A stretch of 64,000 bases of DNA from Zobellella endophytica (GCF_003012775.1 NZ_PXYG01000002.1:186001-250000); one strand, 5' to 3'; positions 8,434 through 17,235 are shown, counted from the stretch's first letter. Program-made: numbers and translations. Notes: a model not told the origin generated them from the letters alone.

Positions 8434-9165
8434 TCAGCGCCAGATCTCGCGTAGCGGGGTGTCCGGGCGGTAATGGTAGGCCACCTGGGCCTGCAGCAAC
8501 TCGGCGGTCGCCAGCGCATCGGTCTGGGCATGGTGGGGCTGGTAATAAGGCAGGTGGTAGCGGCGGCGGCTGTCCGCCAGCCGGATCGACACCGGCTTTT
8601 TACCCCGCAGCCGAGCCCAGAGCCCAAACGGTTTCTGCCGGTGCAGGCGCGCTTCCAGATCCATGGTGTCCACCACCGGGAACAGAATGCCCTCGTTCAG
8701 CCGCGCCTTCAGCGCTATATCGAGAAAACCGCGCTCTATGCTCCTATGGTGCACCACCACCACCCGTCCGGCCAGGGCGCAGAGCAGCTCGTCCAGCACC
8801 AGCAGCAGATCCGGCGCCGCCTTCACTTCCGAATGGGTGATGCCGTGGATCACCACCGACTCCCTGGCCAGCGGCTTGTGCGGATTCAGGATCCAGTGCG
8901 CGGACTCACGGCAGCGGATCCGGCGCAGGCTGAAGGGCACCAGGCCGATGCTGACGATGGCATCCTTCTTCAGGTTGAGCCCGGTGGTTTCAAAATCCAT
9001 CGCCACGAAGGGCACTTCCGCCAGGGGGGTATCACCGCTCACCGACCCGGCCCGGTAAAAGCGCTGCAGCCGGTAGTCCCGGGCGCCGCGGGCCTGGGCG
9101 TCGAACAGCGTCGGCCAGTCCGGCGTCTCGGCCCGGGGTGCCGTGTCGGGCCTCAGGTAAAACAT
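8434..9165 (-). CDS. DnaQ-like 3'-5' exonuclease (DEDDh family)
   Basis: A 243-residue exonuclease of the DNA polymerase III epsilon family. Exo I is AMDFETTGL with Asp57 and Glu59; NPHKPLARESVVIHGIT is the usual segment between strands; Exo II lies around VVHHRSIERGFLDIA (Asp149); Exo III is HHAQTDALATAEL with His211/212 and Asp216. It is distinct from the replicative DnaQ encoded at 14358. It lies 9 bases downstream of the cNMP/CBS/DUF294 gene, and this two-gene pairing recurs in gammaproteobacteria. Its substrate is unknown; the neighbour suggests nucleotide-signal-related processing rather than replication proofreading. Confidence 0.9.
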   Translation of the reverse strand: MFYLRPDTAPRAETPDWPTLFDAQARGARDYRLQRFYRAGSVSGDTPLAEVPFVAMDFETTGLNLKKDAIVSIGLVPFSLRRIRCRESAHWILNPHKPLARESVVIHGITHSEVKAAPDLLLVLDELLCALAGRVVVVHHRSIERGFLDIALKARLNEGILFPVVDTMDLEARLHRQKPFGLWARLRGKKPVSIRLADSRRRYHLPYYQPHHAQTDALATAELLQAQVAYHYRPDTPLREIWR

Positions 9166-9174
9166 GCCGCCTCC

Positions 9175-11043
9175 CTAACCAGCCCTATTGGGCTGGTAAC
9201 GAAACTTGAGGAATTTTTGGGCATGGCTCAGGATCTGGAACGCATCCTTCAGGTTTCTGCGCTCGAATTCCGACAGGTGCTCGGGCTCGATATTGTTGTC
9301 CGGCTCCCGCCCCGCCGCCAGATCCAGCGCCTGGTGGCGGATCCGCACCATGGCGATAAATTCCATGGCATCACGCAGATCCTGGCCCCTCCCCCGGGGC
9401 AGTATGCCCGCCTCGATCACGTCGTTCAGCCGCTCGAAGGAGTTCTGTGCCCGGGAGCCGACCGCCAGTCCGTGCACCCGGATCAGATCCGCCAGCGGCG
9501 CCGTGCCCCGCCGCTTGAGGTTGATGGAGTTGTTGTGCTTGCCGTCCTGCTCCATCACGAAGCTCTTGAAGAAACCGAGCGGCGGCGTACGGCCCAGGGC
9601 GTTGCGGGCCATGCAGGCGAGAAAGCGCGGGCTGCGCCGGGCCCGGCGCACGATCAGCGCATTCAACTGCTCGGCCCACTCGGTCTTGCCCCAGACCCCG
9701 TCCAGATCGAAAAAGATCGAGCTGTTCAGCAACGATTGGGGATCCGGCTGCTCGATCCAGGTGCTGAAGTGCTGCTCCCACTGCCGGCGGGTCAGCTGCC
9801 AGACGACGTTGGTGGCCATGATACCGCCCTTGCAGTAGCTGTAGCCGCAGGCCGCCAGCCCGTCGCACACGAACCGAGTCAGGGCCGCGAAATAGTCGCC
9901 ATGCAATTCGGGATCGTAACGGTTGTCGAGGATGATGGCGTTGTCCTGATCGGTGACGATCAGCTGTTCATCCCGCGCCATGGAGCCCAGCGCCAGGAAG
10001 CAGTAGGGCACCGGCGCCGGGCCCAGCTCCGCTTCGGCCAGCTCCAGCAGTCGCTGCTTGAAGCTGCGCCCGATCACGGCCATGGCCGAGCCGATCATCC
10101 GGGAGTTGGCGTCTTCGTTGACCATGCGCACGAAGCAGGCCCTGACCTCGTCGCCGAGCGCCGCCAGCTCCGCCACCGTCTGCTGGCGAAAGATGCTGCC
10201 CACCACGAACAGGCTGCTCTGGGACTCGTGGCGCATGATGTCCGACAGGGCGATCACCCCGACCGGGCGAGCCCGGTGCAGTACCGGCAGGTGATGCAGG
10301 TTATAACGCAGCATGGTCAGCATGGCCTCGAACACGAACTGACCGCTGTCCAGCGTCACCGGCTCCACCGACATCACCTCCACCACCGGGGTCTCTCCCG
10401 GCAGGCCGGCCGCCAGCACCCGGGTGCGCAGATCCCGGTCGGTGATAATGCCGGCGATACTCGGCTCCCCGCCGTCATCGGTACCGGTCACCAGGATCGA
10501 GGACACCCCTTCTCCGGTCATTCTCTCCGCCGCTTCGCGCACCGTGGCGGAATCGGGGATCATCACCGGCTCGCGGGCAATCAGCGTCCGCACCGAGGAG
10601 GTCATCAGCGGGTTAGCCTCCCGCCTGGACACCGCCTGGCGCAGCCGGGTCCGGTCTTCCACCTCGACGAAATCGGCAAAGGACTCGAACTGCTCGAACA
10701 GCTCGTTGAACAGCGACTCGGGCAGGCAATAGAGCAGGGTGTCTTCCAGCGCCGTGGCCGGCAGCCGCACCCGGTTGTGCATCAGCAGCCCCATCTGGCC
10801 GAACAGGCTGCCCTCACTCAGGCGGTTGTACAGCTCGCCGTTGCGCCGGTAGATTTCGACCGCGCCGCTGCGGACCAGGTAGAACTCATGCACCTGCTCC
10901 CCGTATTTCAGGATAGGGGTGCCGGCCCGGAAATAGGCCACCTCGACCTGGGTTGCGATGCGCGCCAGGGTCTCCTCCGGCAGGCTGTCGAAGGGGGAAA
11001 ACTGGCGAACAAATCCCAGAATTTCAATTTGTTCCACTTCCAT
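9175..11043 (-). CDS. Cyclic-nucleotide-binding / CBS / DUF294 nucleotidyltransferase-like protein
   Basis: A 622-residue regulatory protein. Residues 15-130 form a cNMP-binding domain (FRAGTPILKYGEQVHEFYLV; GSLFGQMGLLM). Residues 155-275 hold two CBS motifs (REPVMIPDSATVREAAERM; IITDRDLRTRVLAAG; HLPVLHRARPVGVIALSDI). DUF294 follows, with a nucleotidyltransferase-like GSMARDEQ at 353-360 and acidic residues D365 and D367, then a helical DUF294_C domain to the end. The layout resembles GlnD/GlnE-type nucleotidyltransferases under cyclic-nucleotide and adenine-nucleotide control. Target unknown. A terminator at 11066-11096 separates it from the BCCT gene, and it is probably co-transcribed with the exonuclease. 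Confidence 0.92.
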   Translation of the reverse strand: MEVEQIEILGFVRQFSPFDSLPEETLARIATQVEVAYFRAGTPILKYGEQVHEFYLVRSGAVEIYRRNGELYNRLSEGSLFGQMGLLMHNRVRLPATALEDTLLYCLPESLFNELFEQFESFADFVEVEDRTRLRQAVSRREANPLMTSSVRTLIAREPVMIPDSATVREAAERMTGEGVSSILVTGTDDGGEPSIAGIITDRDLRTRVLAAGLPGETPVVEVMSVEPVTLDSGQFVFEAMLTMLRYNLHHLPVLHRARPVGVIALSDIMRHESQSSLFVVGSIFRQQTVAELAALGDEVRACFVRMVNEDANSRMIGSAMAVIGRSFKQRLLELAEAELGPAPVPYCFLALGSMARDEQLIVTDQDNAIILDNRYDPELHGDYFAALTRFVCDGLAACGYSYCKGGIMATNVVWQLTRRQWEQHFSTWIEQPDPQSLLNSSIFFDLDGVWGKTEWAEQLNALIVRRARRSPRFLACMARNALGRTPPLGFFKSFVMEQDGKHNNSINLKRRGTAPLADLIRVHGLAVGSRAQNSFERLNDVIEAGILPRGRGQDLRDAMEFIAMVRIRHQALDLAAGREPDNNIEPEHLSEFERRNLKDAFQILSHAQKFLKFRYQPNRAG

Positions 11044-11065
11044 GGCGGTCTCTCGGCAGGGGATG

Positions 11066-11096
11066 AAAAAGGCAGGCCCGGATGGCCCGGCCTGCC
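11066..11096 (-). terminator. Rho-independent terminator of the BCCT transporter gene
   Basis: Read on the minus strand, GGCAGGCC (11096-11089) pairs with GGCCTGCC (11078-11071) and is followed by TTTTT (11070-11066). It lies 30 bases after the transporter stop codon. Confidence 0.85.
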
Positions 11097-11126
11097 TCGA
11101 CGTTCAAACGGTCGGCACGGCGATGG

Positions 11127-12761
11127 TCAGTTCCTCGGCTCCGACAGCAGTCCCTTAACCAGCGCTACGCAGGCGATGAGCAGCACTATGGTAAAGGGAA
11201 AGCCGGTGGACACCGCCATCGCCTGCAGGGCGACGAGGCCGCCCCCCAGGATCAGGGCGATGGCCACCAGCCCTTCGAAGGTGCACCAGAACACCCGCTG
11301 GGGCTTGGGTGAGTTGACCTTGCCGCCGGCGGAGATGGTATCGATCACCATGGAGCCGGAGTCGGAAGAGGTCACGAAGAACACCACCACCAGTATGATG
11401 CCGATAAAGGAGGTGATCTGCGCCAGCGGCAGCGCATCCAGCATGGTAAACAGCTGCAGCGGCAGGGCCGCCTCGGCCACCGCCTGGTAACCGTCGTTCA
11501 CCAGCTGGCTGATGGCGGTGCCGCCGAAGGCGGTCATCCACAGCACACAGGCGGCGGAAGGCACCAGCAGCACCGACACCAGGAACTCCCTGACGGTACG
11601 GCCGCGGGAAACCCGGGCGATGAACATGCCGACGAACGGCGACCAGGAGATCCACCAGGCCCAGTAGAAGGCAGTCCAGCCCTGGGAGAAGTTGGTATCT
11701 TCACGACCGATGGGGTTGGACAGCGCCGGCAGGTTTTCCACGTAGGCCGCCAGGTTGGCGAAGAAACCGGTGACGATGGCCAGGGTCGGCCCCACGATGA
11801 TCACGAACAGCAGCAGCAGTGCCGCCAGTACCATGTTGATCTCGGACAGGCGCTTGACCCCGGCATCCAGCCCGGCCAGCACCGAGAGGGTGGCCACGGC
11901 GGTGATCCCGATCACCAGCACGATCTCGGTGGTGGTGCCGGTCGGCAACCCGAACAGGTAATTCAGGCCGGCACTGGCCTGGGAGGCGCCGAGCCCCAGC
12001 GAAGTGGCCAGGCCGAACAGGGTCGCCACCACCGCCAGCACATCGATGATATGGCCCGGCCAGCCCCATACCCGCTCGCCCAGCAGCGGATAGAACACCG
12101 AACGCACCGTCAGCGGCAGCCCCTTGTTGAAGGAAAAGATGGCCAGCCCCAGCGCCAGCACCGCGTAGATGGCCCAGGGATGCAGCGCCCAGTGATAGAT
12201 GGTGGCCGACATGCCCAGCCGCCGGGCCGCTTCCGCGTCGCCGACGGCGCCACCCAGCGGCGCCCAGTCGGTACGAACCCCGTTCTCGACGCTGATGCCG
12301 CCCATGGCGGTGCCGTAGTGGGCCAGCGGCTCGGACACCCCGTAGAACATCAGGCCGATGCCCATGCCGGCGGCGAACAGCATGGAAAACCAGCCGAGAT
12401 AGGTAAAGTCCGGTTTTGCCTCAGTTCCACCGATGCGCACCCGGCCCAGGGGCGACAGGATCAGCCCCAGGCAAAGCAGCACGAAAATATTGCCGGAGAT
12501 GAGGAAAAACCAGTCCAGCTTGGAGGTCAGCCAGCCGCGCAGATCGCCGAACAGGGGGCCGACCTGGTTCTGAAATGCCAGGGTCAGGAACACGAAGGCG
12601 ACGATGGCCAGTCCGGAGATCATAAAGACCCGGTTATGAATATCGAGCCCGAAGGGACCTATCTTCAGCGCGATATTGTCCTGCCCGATCTGATAGTCGG
12701 TATCGATGAGATTGACCTTTCCCTCCGGGGCAATCACATCGTGGTTATCTTTCTCTGCCAT
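11127..12761 (-). CDS. BCCT-family betaine/choline/carnitine transporter
   Basis: A 544-residue membrane protein with about 12 helices. It carries the family hallmarks: GMGIGLMFYGVSEPLAHY in helix 3 and WISWSPFVGMFIARVSRG in helix 8. The small glycine-rich helix-3 motif is of the Na+-coupled type (BetP-like), unlike the exchanger CaiT. It most likely takes up glycine betaine, choline or a related osmolyte; the exact substrate cannot be read from sequence. The N-terminal about 50 residues are hydrophilic and there is no long C-terminal regulatory tail as in BetP or BetT. AGGA 9 bases upstream supports the ATG at 12761. It is a single-gene unit with its own terminator. Confidence 0.93.
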   Translation of the reverse strand: MAEKDNHDVIAPEGKVNLIDTDYQIGQDNIALKIGPFGLDIHNRVFMISGLAIVAFVFLTLAFQNQVGPLFGDLRGWLTSKLDWFFLISGNIFVLLCLGLILSPLGRVRIGGTEAKPDFTYLGWFSMLFAAGMGIGLMFYGVSEPLAHYGTAMGGISVENGVRTDWAPLGGAVGDAEAARRLGMSATIYHWALHPWAIYAVLALGLAIFSFNKGLPLTVRSVFYPLLGERVWGWPGHIIDVLAVVATLFGLATSLGLGASQASAGLNYLFGLPTGTTTEIVLVIGITAVATLSVLAGLDAGVKRLSEINMVLAALLLLFVIIVGPTLAIVTGFFANLAAYVENLPALSNPIGREDTNFSQGWTAFYWAWWISWSPFVGMFIARVSRGRTVREFLVSVLLVPSAACVLWMTAFGGTAISQLVNDGYQAVAEAALPLQLFTMLDALPLAQITSFIGIILVVVFFVTSSDSGSMVIDTISAGGKVNSPKPQRVFWCTFEGLVAIALILGGGLVALQAMAVSTGFPFTIVLLIACVALVKGLLSEPRN

Positions 12762-12822
12762 ACATAATTTCCTCGTTTATCAAACGATTATCATCCTGAG
12801 GCCAATAAGAATAGCATAGAAA

Positions 12823-12837
12823 TGTAACTCAATTACA
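12823..12837. promoter_or_regulatory. Small palindrome upstream of the BCCT gene
   Basis: TGTAA-CTCAA-TTACA is a 15-base inverted repeat lying 62 bases upstream of the transporter start, where an operator would be expected. No regulator can be named. Confidence 0.25.
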
Positions 12838-12981
12838 GGAGCCGCCCCAATTGGAGACAATTCCGCGCCCGTCGCCGGAGCAGGCCGGTGCGATGTCGGC
12901 GGGGAAGGACGGCAGACGCCGAAGGGGTCGCGCCGCGACCGGAGGAAAACGGGGAACACGCCGGCAGGGTTACGATAAAGT

Positions 12982-13021
12982 AAAAGCAAAACGGCCACCC
13001 TGAGGTGGCCGTTTTGCTTTT
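12982..13021 (-). terminator. Long hairpin terminator behind tRNA-Asp
   Basis: An 18-bp perfect stem (12982-12999 with 13004-13021) with a 4-base loop. It has A-rich and T-rich ends (AAAAGCAAAA/TTTTGCTTTT), so it can act in both directions. It begins 5 bases after the tRNA 3' end and is the natural terminator for the tRNA gene. Facing genes from the left would also be stopped here. Confidence 0.9.
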
Positions 13022-13025
13022 AAGG

Positions 13026-13102
13026 TGGCGGAGCGGACGGGACTCGAACCCGCGACCCCCGGCGTGACAGGCCGGTATTCTAACCAACTGAACTACCGCT
13101 CC
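13026..13102 (-). tRNA. tRNA-Asp (anticodon GTC)
   Basis: A 77-base gene on the minus strand ending with an encoded CCA. The acceptor stem GGAGCGG pairs with CCGCTCC; the D-loop has AGTTGGTTAGAA; the anticodon loop CTGTCAC gives anticodon GUC, read with the standard aspartate identity; the T-loop is GGTTCGAGTCC. A strong sigma-70 promoter lies 31 bases upstream and a perfect hairpin terminator just downstream, so it is a monocistronic tRNA unit. No integrase or attachment-site duplication is seen next to it. Confidence 0.98.
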
Positions 13103-13132
13103 GGCGCTTGGCTTTCACTGCAAGCGGAGCGG

Positions 13133-13161
13133 ATATTAATGTGGCGCCAGGCGAGGGTCAA
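13133..13161 (-). promoter_or_regulatory. Sigma-70 promoter of tRNA-Asp
   Basis: On the minus strand, TTGACC (13161-13156), a 17-base spacer and TAATAT (13138-13133). The sequence after the -10 is very GC-rich (CCGCTCCGC), the discriminator type associated with stringent control of stable RNA genes. Confidence 0.8.
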
Positions 13162-13242
13162 GCCTTGAAAAACATTTTTTGTCCGAGCGCACACTTTTCA
13201 ACCACCCTGACCGCTAACCGCTTGCCTGGCAATGAAAAAAGG

Positions 13243-14370
13243 TTATTTTTTGGCCTTTTTCACGTTTTTTTTCCGCCACCAGAAGCCGGCGCCTGAAAGC
13301 AGTAGTAACAGCAGCGCGGCGGCGGCCGCCAGCACCGGCCATCGCTGCCAGAACGGGAGCGCCTCGATGTCACCGGACAACACCGGTGCCGATACCGGCG
13401 GCGCCACCCGGATCACCTGTTCGGCCAGGTTCAACTGGACCTCTCGTCCATCCTGGGTGGTGGCAAAGGCCCGGCCCCGCCAGCGGTAGTTGCCGGGGTG
13501 CAGGGCATCCGGCAAGGCGATGCGGTTCCCCTGGCCGGACACCGCAACCTTCTGCTCCAGCGGATTGGTCAGCTCGCCGTTGATCACCAGGCTGTCCGCC
13601 TGCAGGACGCTGTCGGCTTCGATCAGCAGCTGCCACTTGTCGGCCTTGTCCGGCACGGTGAAGCGCAGGCTAAGCGGCATCGGATAGACGATCATCTCCT
13701 GTTCATGGCTGCGGGCCAGCACCTGGTTGCTGGCCTGGGCCTGAAACAGGTAGTTCCCCGGCAGGGCATTGAACGCCAGCTCGGCGGTCATTTTGCCATC
13801 CCCCGGGTATTCATCCAGCCCGGTGCCGTCGTCGGCAAAGGTGCCCACCGCCAGCGGCGCCAGCTCGAACCCCTCCCCCTCCCCTTGCCGCCGTGGCAGC
13901 AACCGGGCGTTCAGCGACAGGCCGTCGAGGTAATAATTCGCATCCAGGGTGACATCGTCCTGGCGCAGCTCGGCGTTGAGCTTGATCCGCTCGTGCTGGA
14001 ACACCCTGGACGGCAGGGCATCGACCTCGAGGCGAAACGGACTCACCAGGGTAATGCCGCGTTGCTCGTCGATGTTGCCGCTCGCCTGCCAGGGACCGGG
14101 TATCGGCTGCCACAGGGTGATCAGGTCCCGGTTGGCGGTGGATGCCCAACTGATATGGTCCGGGTGGCGCTGGTAATAATACTTGCTGCCGTCCGGGCGG
14201 ATCAGCACCACCGGGGCGCTGGCCGGCTCCCGCTCGATAACCAGGGTGATCTCGGTAATCGAAGGATCGATGCGAAAGGTATTGCTCAGCCAGCGGGCGT
14301 GCTGCTCGTCGGCGGCCAATGTCACCGGCAGCGCCAATACCAGCATCGGCAGGCGACTCACTCGCGCCAT
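13243..14370 (-). CDS. TIGR03503 family membrane-anchored periplasmic protein
   Basis: A 375-residue protein of the TIGR03503 family, found next to dnaQ in Vibrio, Shewanella and relatives. It has an N-terminal signal peptide (LPMLVLALPVTLAADEQHAR) and a large beta-rich periplasmic region (HISWASTANRDLITLWQPIP; DEYPGDGKMTAELAF). A C-terminal membrane helix (about 343-363, AAAAALLLLLLSGAGFWW) and a very basic cytoplasmic tail KKKNVKKAKK follow. The middle resembles tandem immunoglobulin-like domains. Function unknown. It overlaps the end of dnaQ by 13 bases, so it is probably translated with it. Confidence 0.85.
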   Translation of the reverse strand: MARVSRLPMLVLALPVTLAADEQHARWLSNTFRIDPSITEITLVIEREPASAPVVLIRPDGSKYYYQRHPDHISWASTANRDLITLWQPIPGPWQASGNIDEQRGITLVSPFRLEVDALPSRVFQHERIKLNAELRQDDVTLDANYYLDGLSLNARLLPRRQGEGEGFELAPLAVGTFADDGTGLDEYPGDGKMTAELAFNALPGNYLFQAQASNQVLARSHEQEMIVYPMPLSLRFTVPDKADKWQLLIEADSVLQADSLVINGELTNPLEQKVAVSGQGNRIALPDALHPGNYRWRGRAFATTQDGREVQLNLAEQVIRVAPPVSAPVLSGDIEALPFWQRWPVLAAAAALLLLLLSGAGFWWRKKNVKKAKK

Positions 14371-15092
14371 AGGCAGCTGCCTCCCTTTTTCATGACCAGA
14401 TCCAGCCTACCCTCATGGGCCTGCAACTCGTGCTCGGCGGCGCGCACCACCCGCAGGGCCGGCCGGTCGGCGGCCAGGCGGCGGATACCCTGGGCATTGG
14501 CCCCCTCCTGCTGGCCGCCGTCGCTCTGCAGGTTCAGCTTGGTCTGGCCGCCGGTCATCAACAGGTAGACGTCGGCCAGGATCTCCGCATCCAGCAAAGC
14601 CCCGTGCAGGGACCGGTGGCTGTTGTCTATGCCGTAGCGGTCGCATAACACGTCCAGGTTGTTGCGTTTACCCGGAAACAGCCGACGCGCCAGGGCCAGG
14701 GTATCGGTCACCTTGCACATTTGGGCCATGCGCTCAGGCCGGCCCATCAGCTCCATTTCGTAATCGAGGAAGCCGACGTCGAAGGGGGCGTTGTGGGCCA
14801 CCAGCTCGGACCCGGCGATAAAGTCGAGAAAACGCTCGACCTCGACGGTAAAGGGCGGCTTGTCGGCGAGAAAATCATCGGTGATGCCGTGTACCCGGAT
14901 CGCCTCTTCGTCCACCTTTCGATCCGGCTTGAGATAGACATGGAAGTGGCGGCCGGTCAGCCGACGGTTGACCACTTCCACGCAGCCGATTTCAATCACT
15001 CTATGGCCCAGGTAATGGGGGCCCGAGTCCATGTTCATGCCGGTGGTTTCGGTATCGAGCACGATCTGCCGATGGTGGCTTTGCTGGGTCAT
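14358..15092 (-). CDS. dnaQ: DNA polymerase III epsilon subunit (DnaQ), proofreading exonuclease
   Basis: The 244-residue protein matches replicative epsilon. Exo I IVLDTETTGMN contains Asp13 and Glu15, and HRVIEIGCVEV follows. Exo II has HNAPFDVGFLDYE, Exo III HGALLDAEILADVYLLMTGGQ. The C-terminal tail that binds the alpha subunit is present but diverged. It gives 3'-5' proofreading within the polymerase III core. The ATG at 15092 fits the E. coli start; a longer frame running up to 15242 would overlap the divergent rnhA. The dnaQ/rnhA divergent pair with a shared control region is the same as in E. coli. Confidence 0.97.
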   Translation of the reverse strand: MTQQSHHRQIVLDTETTGMNMDSGPHYLGHRVIEIGCVEVVNRRLTGRHFHVYLKPDRKVDEEAIRVHGITDDFLADKPPFTVEVERFLDFIAGSELVAHNAPFDVGFLDYEMELMGRPERMAQMCKVTDTLALARRLFPGKRNNLDVLCDRYGIDNSHRSLHGALLDAEILADVYLLMTGGQTKLNLQSDGGQQEGANAQGIRRLAADRPALRVVRAAEHELQAHEGRLDLVMKKGGSCLWRE

Positions 15093-15219
15093 CACTGCTT
15101 CCTCCGCGGTATCCGGCCGCCAGTATATATGGCCGCCGCCGCCATGATAAGGCCCGCGGCTGGCCCGCCGCCCGGCTCTGTGGCAGACTGCGCCCTTTGT
15201 TTTTCCTGAACGGGTACTC

Positions 15220-15681
15220 ATGAAACAGGTCCACTTGTACACCGACGGCTCCTGCCTCGGTAATCCCGGCCCCGGCGGCTATGGTGCGGTACTGCTCTAC
15301 AAGCAGCACCGCAAGGAGCTCAGTCAGGGATTTATCCTGACCACCAACAACCGGATGGAACTGATGGCCGCCATCCAGGGCCTGGCCGCCCTCGGCGATC
15401 CCTGCCTGGTGGAGCTGACCACCGACAGCCAGTACGTGCGCCAGGGGATCACCCAGTGGATCCACGGCTGGAAGCGCAACAGCTGGAAAACCGCCGCCAG
15501 GACCCCGGTGAAGAATGCCGATCTGTGGCAACAGCTGGACAGCCTCTGCCAGCGGCACAAGGTGCAGTGGCACTGGGTCAAGGGCCACTCCGGCCACCCG
15601 GAAAACGAGCGTTGCGACGAGCTGGCGCGGCAGGCGGCCCTGCACGACGCGGTGCGCGAGGATACCGGCTACTCCCGCTGA
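15220..15681 (+). CDS. rnhA: Ribonuclease HI
   Basis: The 153-residue protein matches E. coli RNase HI, which cleaves RNA in RNA-DNA hybrids. The catalytic acidic residues correspond to Asp9 ([13 protein letters not shown]), Glu47 (NNRMELMA), Asp69 (TTDSQYV) and Asp133 (ERCDELAR), with the assisting His123 in [10 protein letters not shown]. The basic handle region [12 protein letters not shown] is present. It is divergent from dnaQ across 127 bases and its end overlaps the convergent yafS-like gene by 13 bases. Confidence 0.98.
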   Translation: MKQVHLYTDGSCLGNPGPGGYGAVLLYKQHRKELSQGFILTTNNRMELMAAIQGLAALGDPCLVELTTDSQYVRQGITQWIHGWKRNSWKTAARTPVKNADLWQQLDSLCQRHKVQWHWVKGHSGHPENERCDELARQAALHDAVREDTGYSR

Positions 15682-16382
15682 CGCGCCATGCCCGGCTGCG
15701 CCAGCGTATTCTGTACCGCCCGGCGCTCCCGTATCGGGGTTAGCGGAAAACGCCGCTTGCGTGCCAGTATGATGTACACCGCCGCCAGCGAAGGGCAGAA
15801 GTGAGGGCAGAGCCGGCGCCGCCAATGCCCCACCCGGGGCAGCATCAGCCGGGTAAAGCCGAGATAATCCCGCTCGATCACCTCGAACCCCAGCAGTTTG
15901 AGCCAGTCCTCGAGCCGCCGCGGGGCCAGCATCTGCCGCCAGCGTGGCAGCCGCCGCCGCAGTGCCGGCAAGGCGCAACCGAGCCCGGCGCTGCTGTAGG
16001 GATTGAATCCAGTCACGATCAGCCAGCCGTCATCCCGCAGCGCTACCTCGGTCTCCCGCAGTATCGCATGGGGATGTTCGCTGTAGTCCAGCACATGGGC
16101 CAGCAGGCAGGCATCCAGGCTGCCCGGGGCAAAGGGCATGGCGGTGGCGTCCGCCAGCAGGTCCATGCCCTCGAACGGCACCTGTCCCATCAGTACCGAC
16201 TGGCGGATCCGGCTCTTGTCCAGCGACAGCGCCGCCCCCAGGGCATCGATTTTCAGCAGGTTGAAACCAAACAACCCCGGCGCCCAGTCATCCAGACACA
16301 GTTGCAGTTGCTCGGCGAGAAAGGCGCCCCGCGGCAACTGCCGCCAGCCGGAAGGTATCTGTGGTATGCTGGCTGATATCAT
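15669..16382 (-). CDS. Class I SAM-dependent methyltransferase (YafS-like)
   Basis: A 237-residue protein in the position and with the features of E. coli YafS, between rnhA and glo[14 protein letters not shown] is followed by [20 protein letters not shown] (motif II/III of class I methyltransferases), [13 protein letters not shown] and [12 protein letters not shown]. The glycine-rich SAM motif I is poorly conserved, as in YafS. Methylated substrate unknown. The C-terminal about 30 residues are basic and variable. It is divergent from gloB across only 48 bases. Confidence 0.88.
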   Translation of the reverse strand: MISASIPQIPSGWRQLPRGAFLAEQLQLCLDDWAPGLFGFNLLKIDALGAALSLDKSRIRQSVLMGQVPFEGMDLLADATAMPFAPGSLDACLLAHVLDYSEHPHAILRETEVALRDDGWLIVTGFNPYSSAGLGCALPALRRRLPRWRQMLAPRRLEDWLKLLGFEVIERDYLGFTRLMLPRVGHWRRRLCPHFCPSLAAVYIILARKRRFPLTPIRERRAVQNTLAQPGMARQRE

Positions 16383-16430
16383 GGCGCCTCTGATAAGCTA
16401 TCGACAGGATTGCAATTCAAGGACAGCGTG

Positions 16431-17201
16431 ATGCTTAAAGTTAGCCCCATCCCTGCGTTTAACGATAACTACATCTGGCTGATAAGCAAAGCCGGCCGGG
16501 CCGTGGTGGTCGATCCGGGCGATGCAGAACCGGTCCGGGCCGCCCTCGCCGAGCGGGAGCTGGAGCTGGACGGCATCCTGATCACCCACCATCACCGGGA
16601 TCACACCGGAGGTGTGGCCGCCCTGTGCCGGGACTGGCCCGACGCCGTCCTGTACGCGCCGGCGGCCGAGCCCATGCCGGCCCCGGGGGGCATCGCCCTG
16701 AAAGACGGCCAGCGGATCGCCCTGCCCGCCCTGGATCTCGAGCTGCAGATCATGGCGGTACCGGGCCATACCCTGGGCCATATCGCCTATTGCGGCAACG
16801 GCCTGCTGTTCTGCGGCGACACCCTGTTTTCCGGCGGCTGTGGCCGGCTGTTCGAAGGCAGCCCGCAGCAGATGCACGAGTCGCTCGGCCGGCTCGCGGC
16901 CCTGCCGGACGACACCCTGGTCTACTGCACCCACGAATACACCCAGGCAAACCTGGCATTTTGCCATGCTGTCGAGCCAAATAATCCCGAGCTCAAGAAA
17001 TACATGCAAAAGGTAGCCAAACTGCGCCAGCAGGGGATACCCACCCTGCCCAGTTCCATCGCCCTGGAAAAGGCGGTCAATGTGTTTCTTCGCGCCCGGA
17101 TTCCCGGGGTCCGGGCGGCGGCCCAACACCACACCATGCAGGAGCTAAATGAAGACTATCAGGTGTTCGCCGCACTTCGCCGCTGGAAGGACGATTTTTA
17201 A
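16431..17201 (+). CDS. gloB: Hydroxyacylglutathione hydrolase (glyoxalase II)
   Basis: The 256-residue metallo-beta-lactamase-fold enzyme hydrolyses S-D-lactoylglutathione to glutathione and D-lactate, the second step of methylglyoxal detoxification. The metal-binding motif THHHRDH is at 52-58; other ligands lie in VPGHTLGHIAY, FCGDTLFSGGCGR and YCTHEYT. The C-terminal glyoxalase II domain includes the RLREPGVR-like RARIPGVRAAAQ. The ATG at 16431, preceded by AAGGA at 16418-16422, matches the family start; an upstream in-frame TTG at 16410 is not needed. Confidence 0.97.
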   Translation: MLKVSPIPAFNDNYIWLISKAGRAVVVDPGDAEPVRAALAERELELDGILITHHHRDHTGGVAALCRDWPDAVLYAPAAEPMPAPGGIALKDGQRIALPALDLELQIMAVPGHTLGHIAYCGNGLLFCGDTLFSGGCGRLFEGSPQQMHESLGRLAALPDDTLVYCTHEYTQANLAFCHAVEPNNPELKKYMQKVAKLRQQGIPTLPSSIALEKAVNVFLRARIPGVRAAAQHHTMQELNEDYQVFAALRRWKDDF

Positions 17202-17206
17202 CGAAC

Positions 17207-17235
17207 TTGATTAAACTGCTCACAAAGCATACACT
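17207..17235 (+). promoter_or_regulatory. Sigma-70 promoter of mltD, overlapped by an inverted repeat
   Basis: TTGATT (17207-17212), a 17-base spacer and TACACT (17230-17235), 30 bases before the mltD start. An 8-base inverted repeat CTCACAAA (17219-17226) / TTTGTGAG (17246-17253) brackets the -10 and the expected start site. Confidence 0.6.

Noticed and set aside
8473-11490. 1005-codon plus-strand open frame
   Set aside because: Antisense to the exonuclease, the cNMP/CBS/DUF294 gene and the end of the BCCT gene; no recognisable domain.
12833-13087. Minus-strand open frame of 84 codons across tRNA-Asp
   Set aside because: Its start reads RIPACHAGGRGFESRPLR, the well-known artefact of translating a tRNA gene; the tRNA and its terminator explain the sequence.
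15093-15242. Extended dnaQ start at 15242
   Set aside because: It would overlap rnhA and its promoter region, and the added residues have no similarity to DnaQ.
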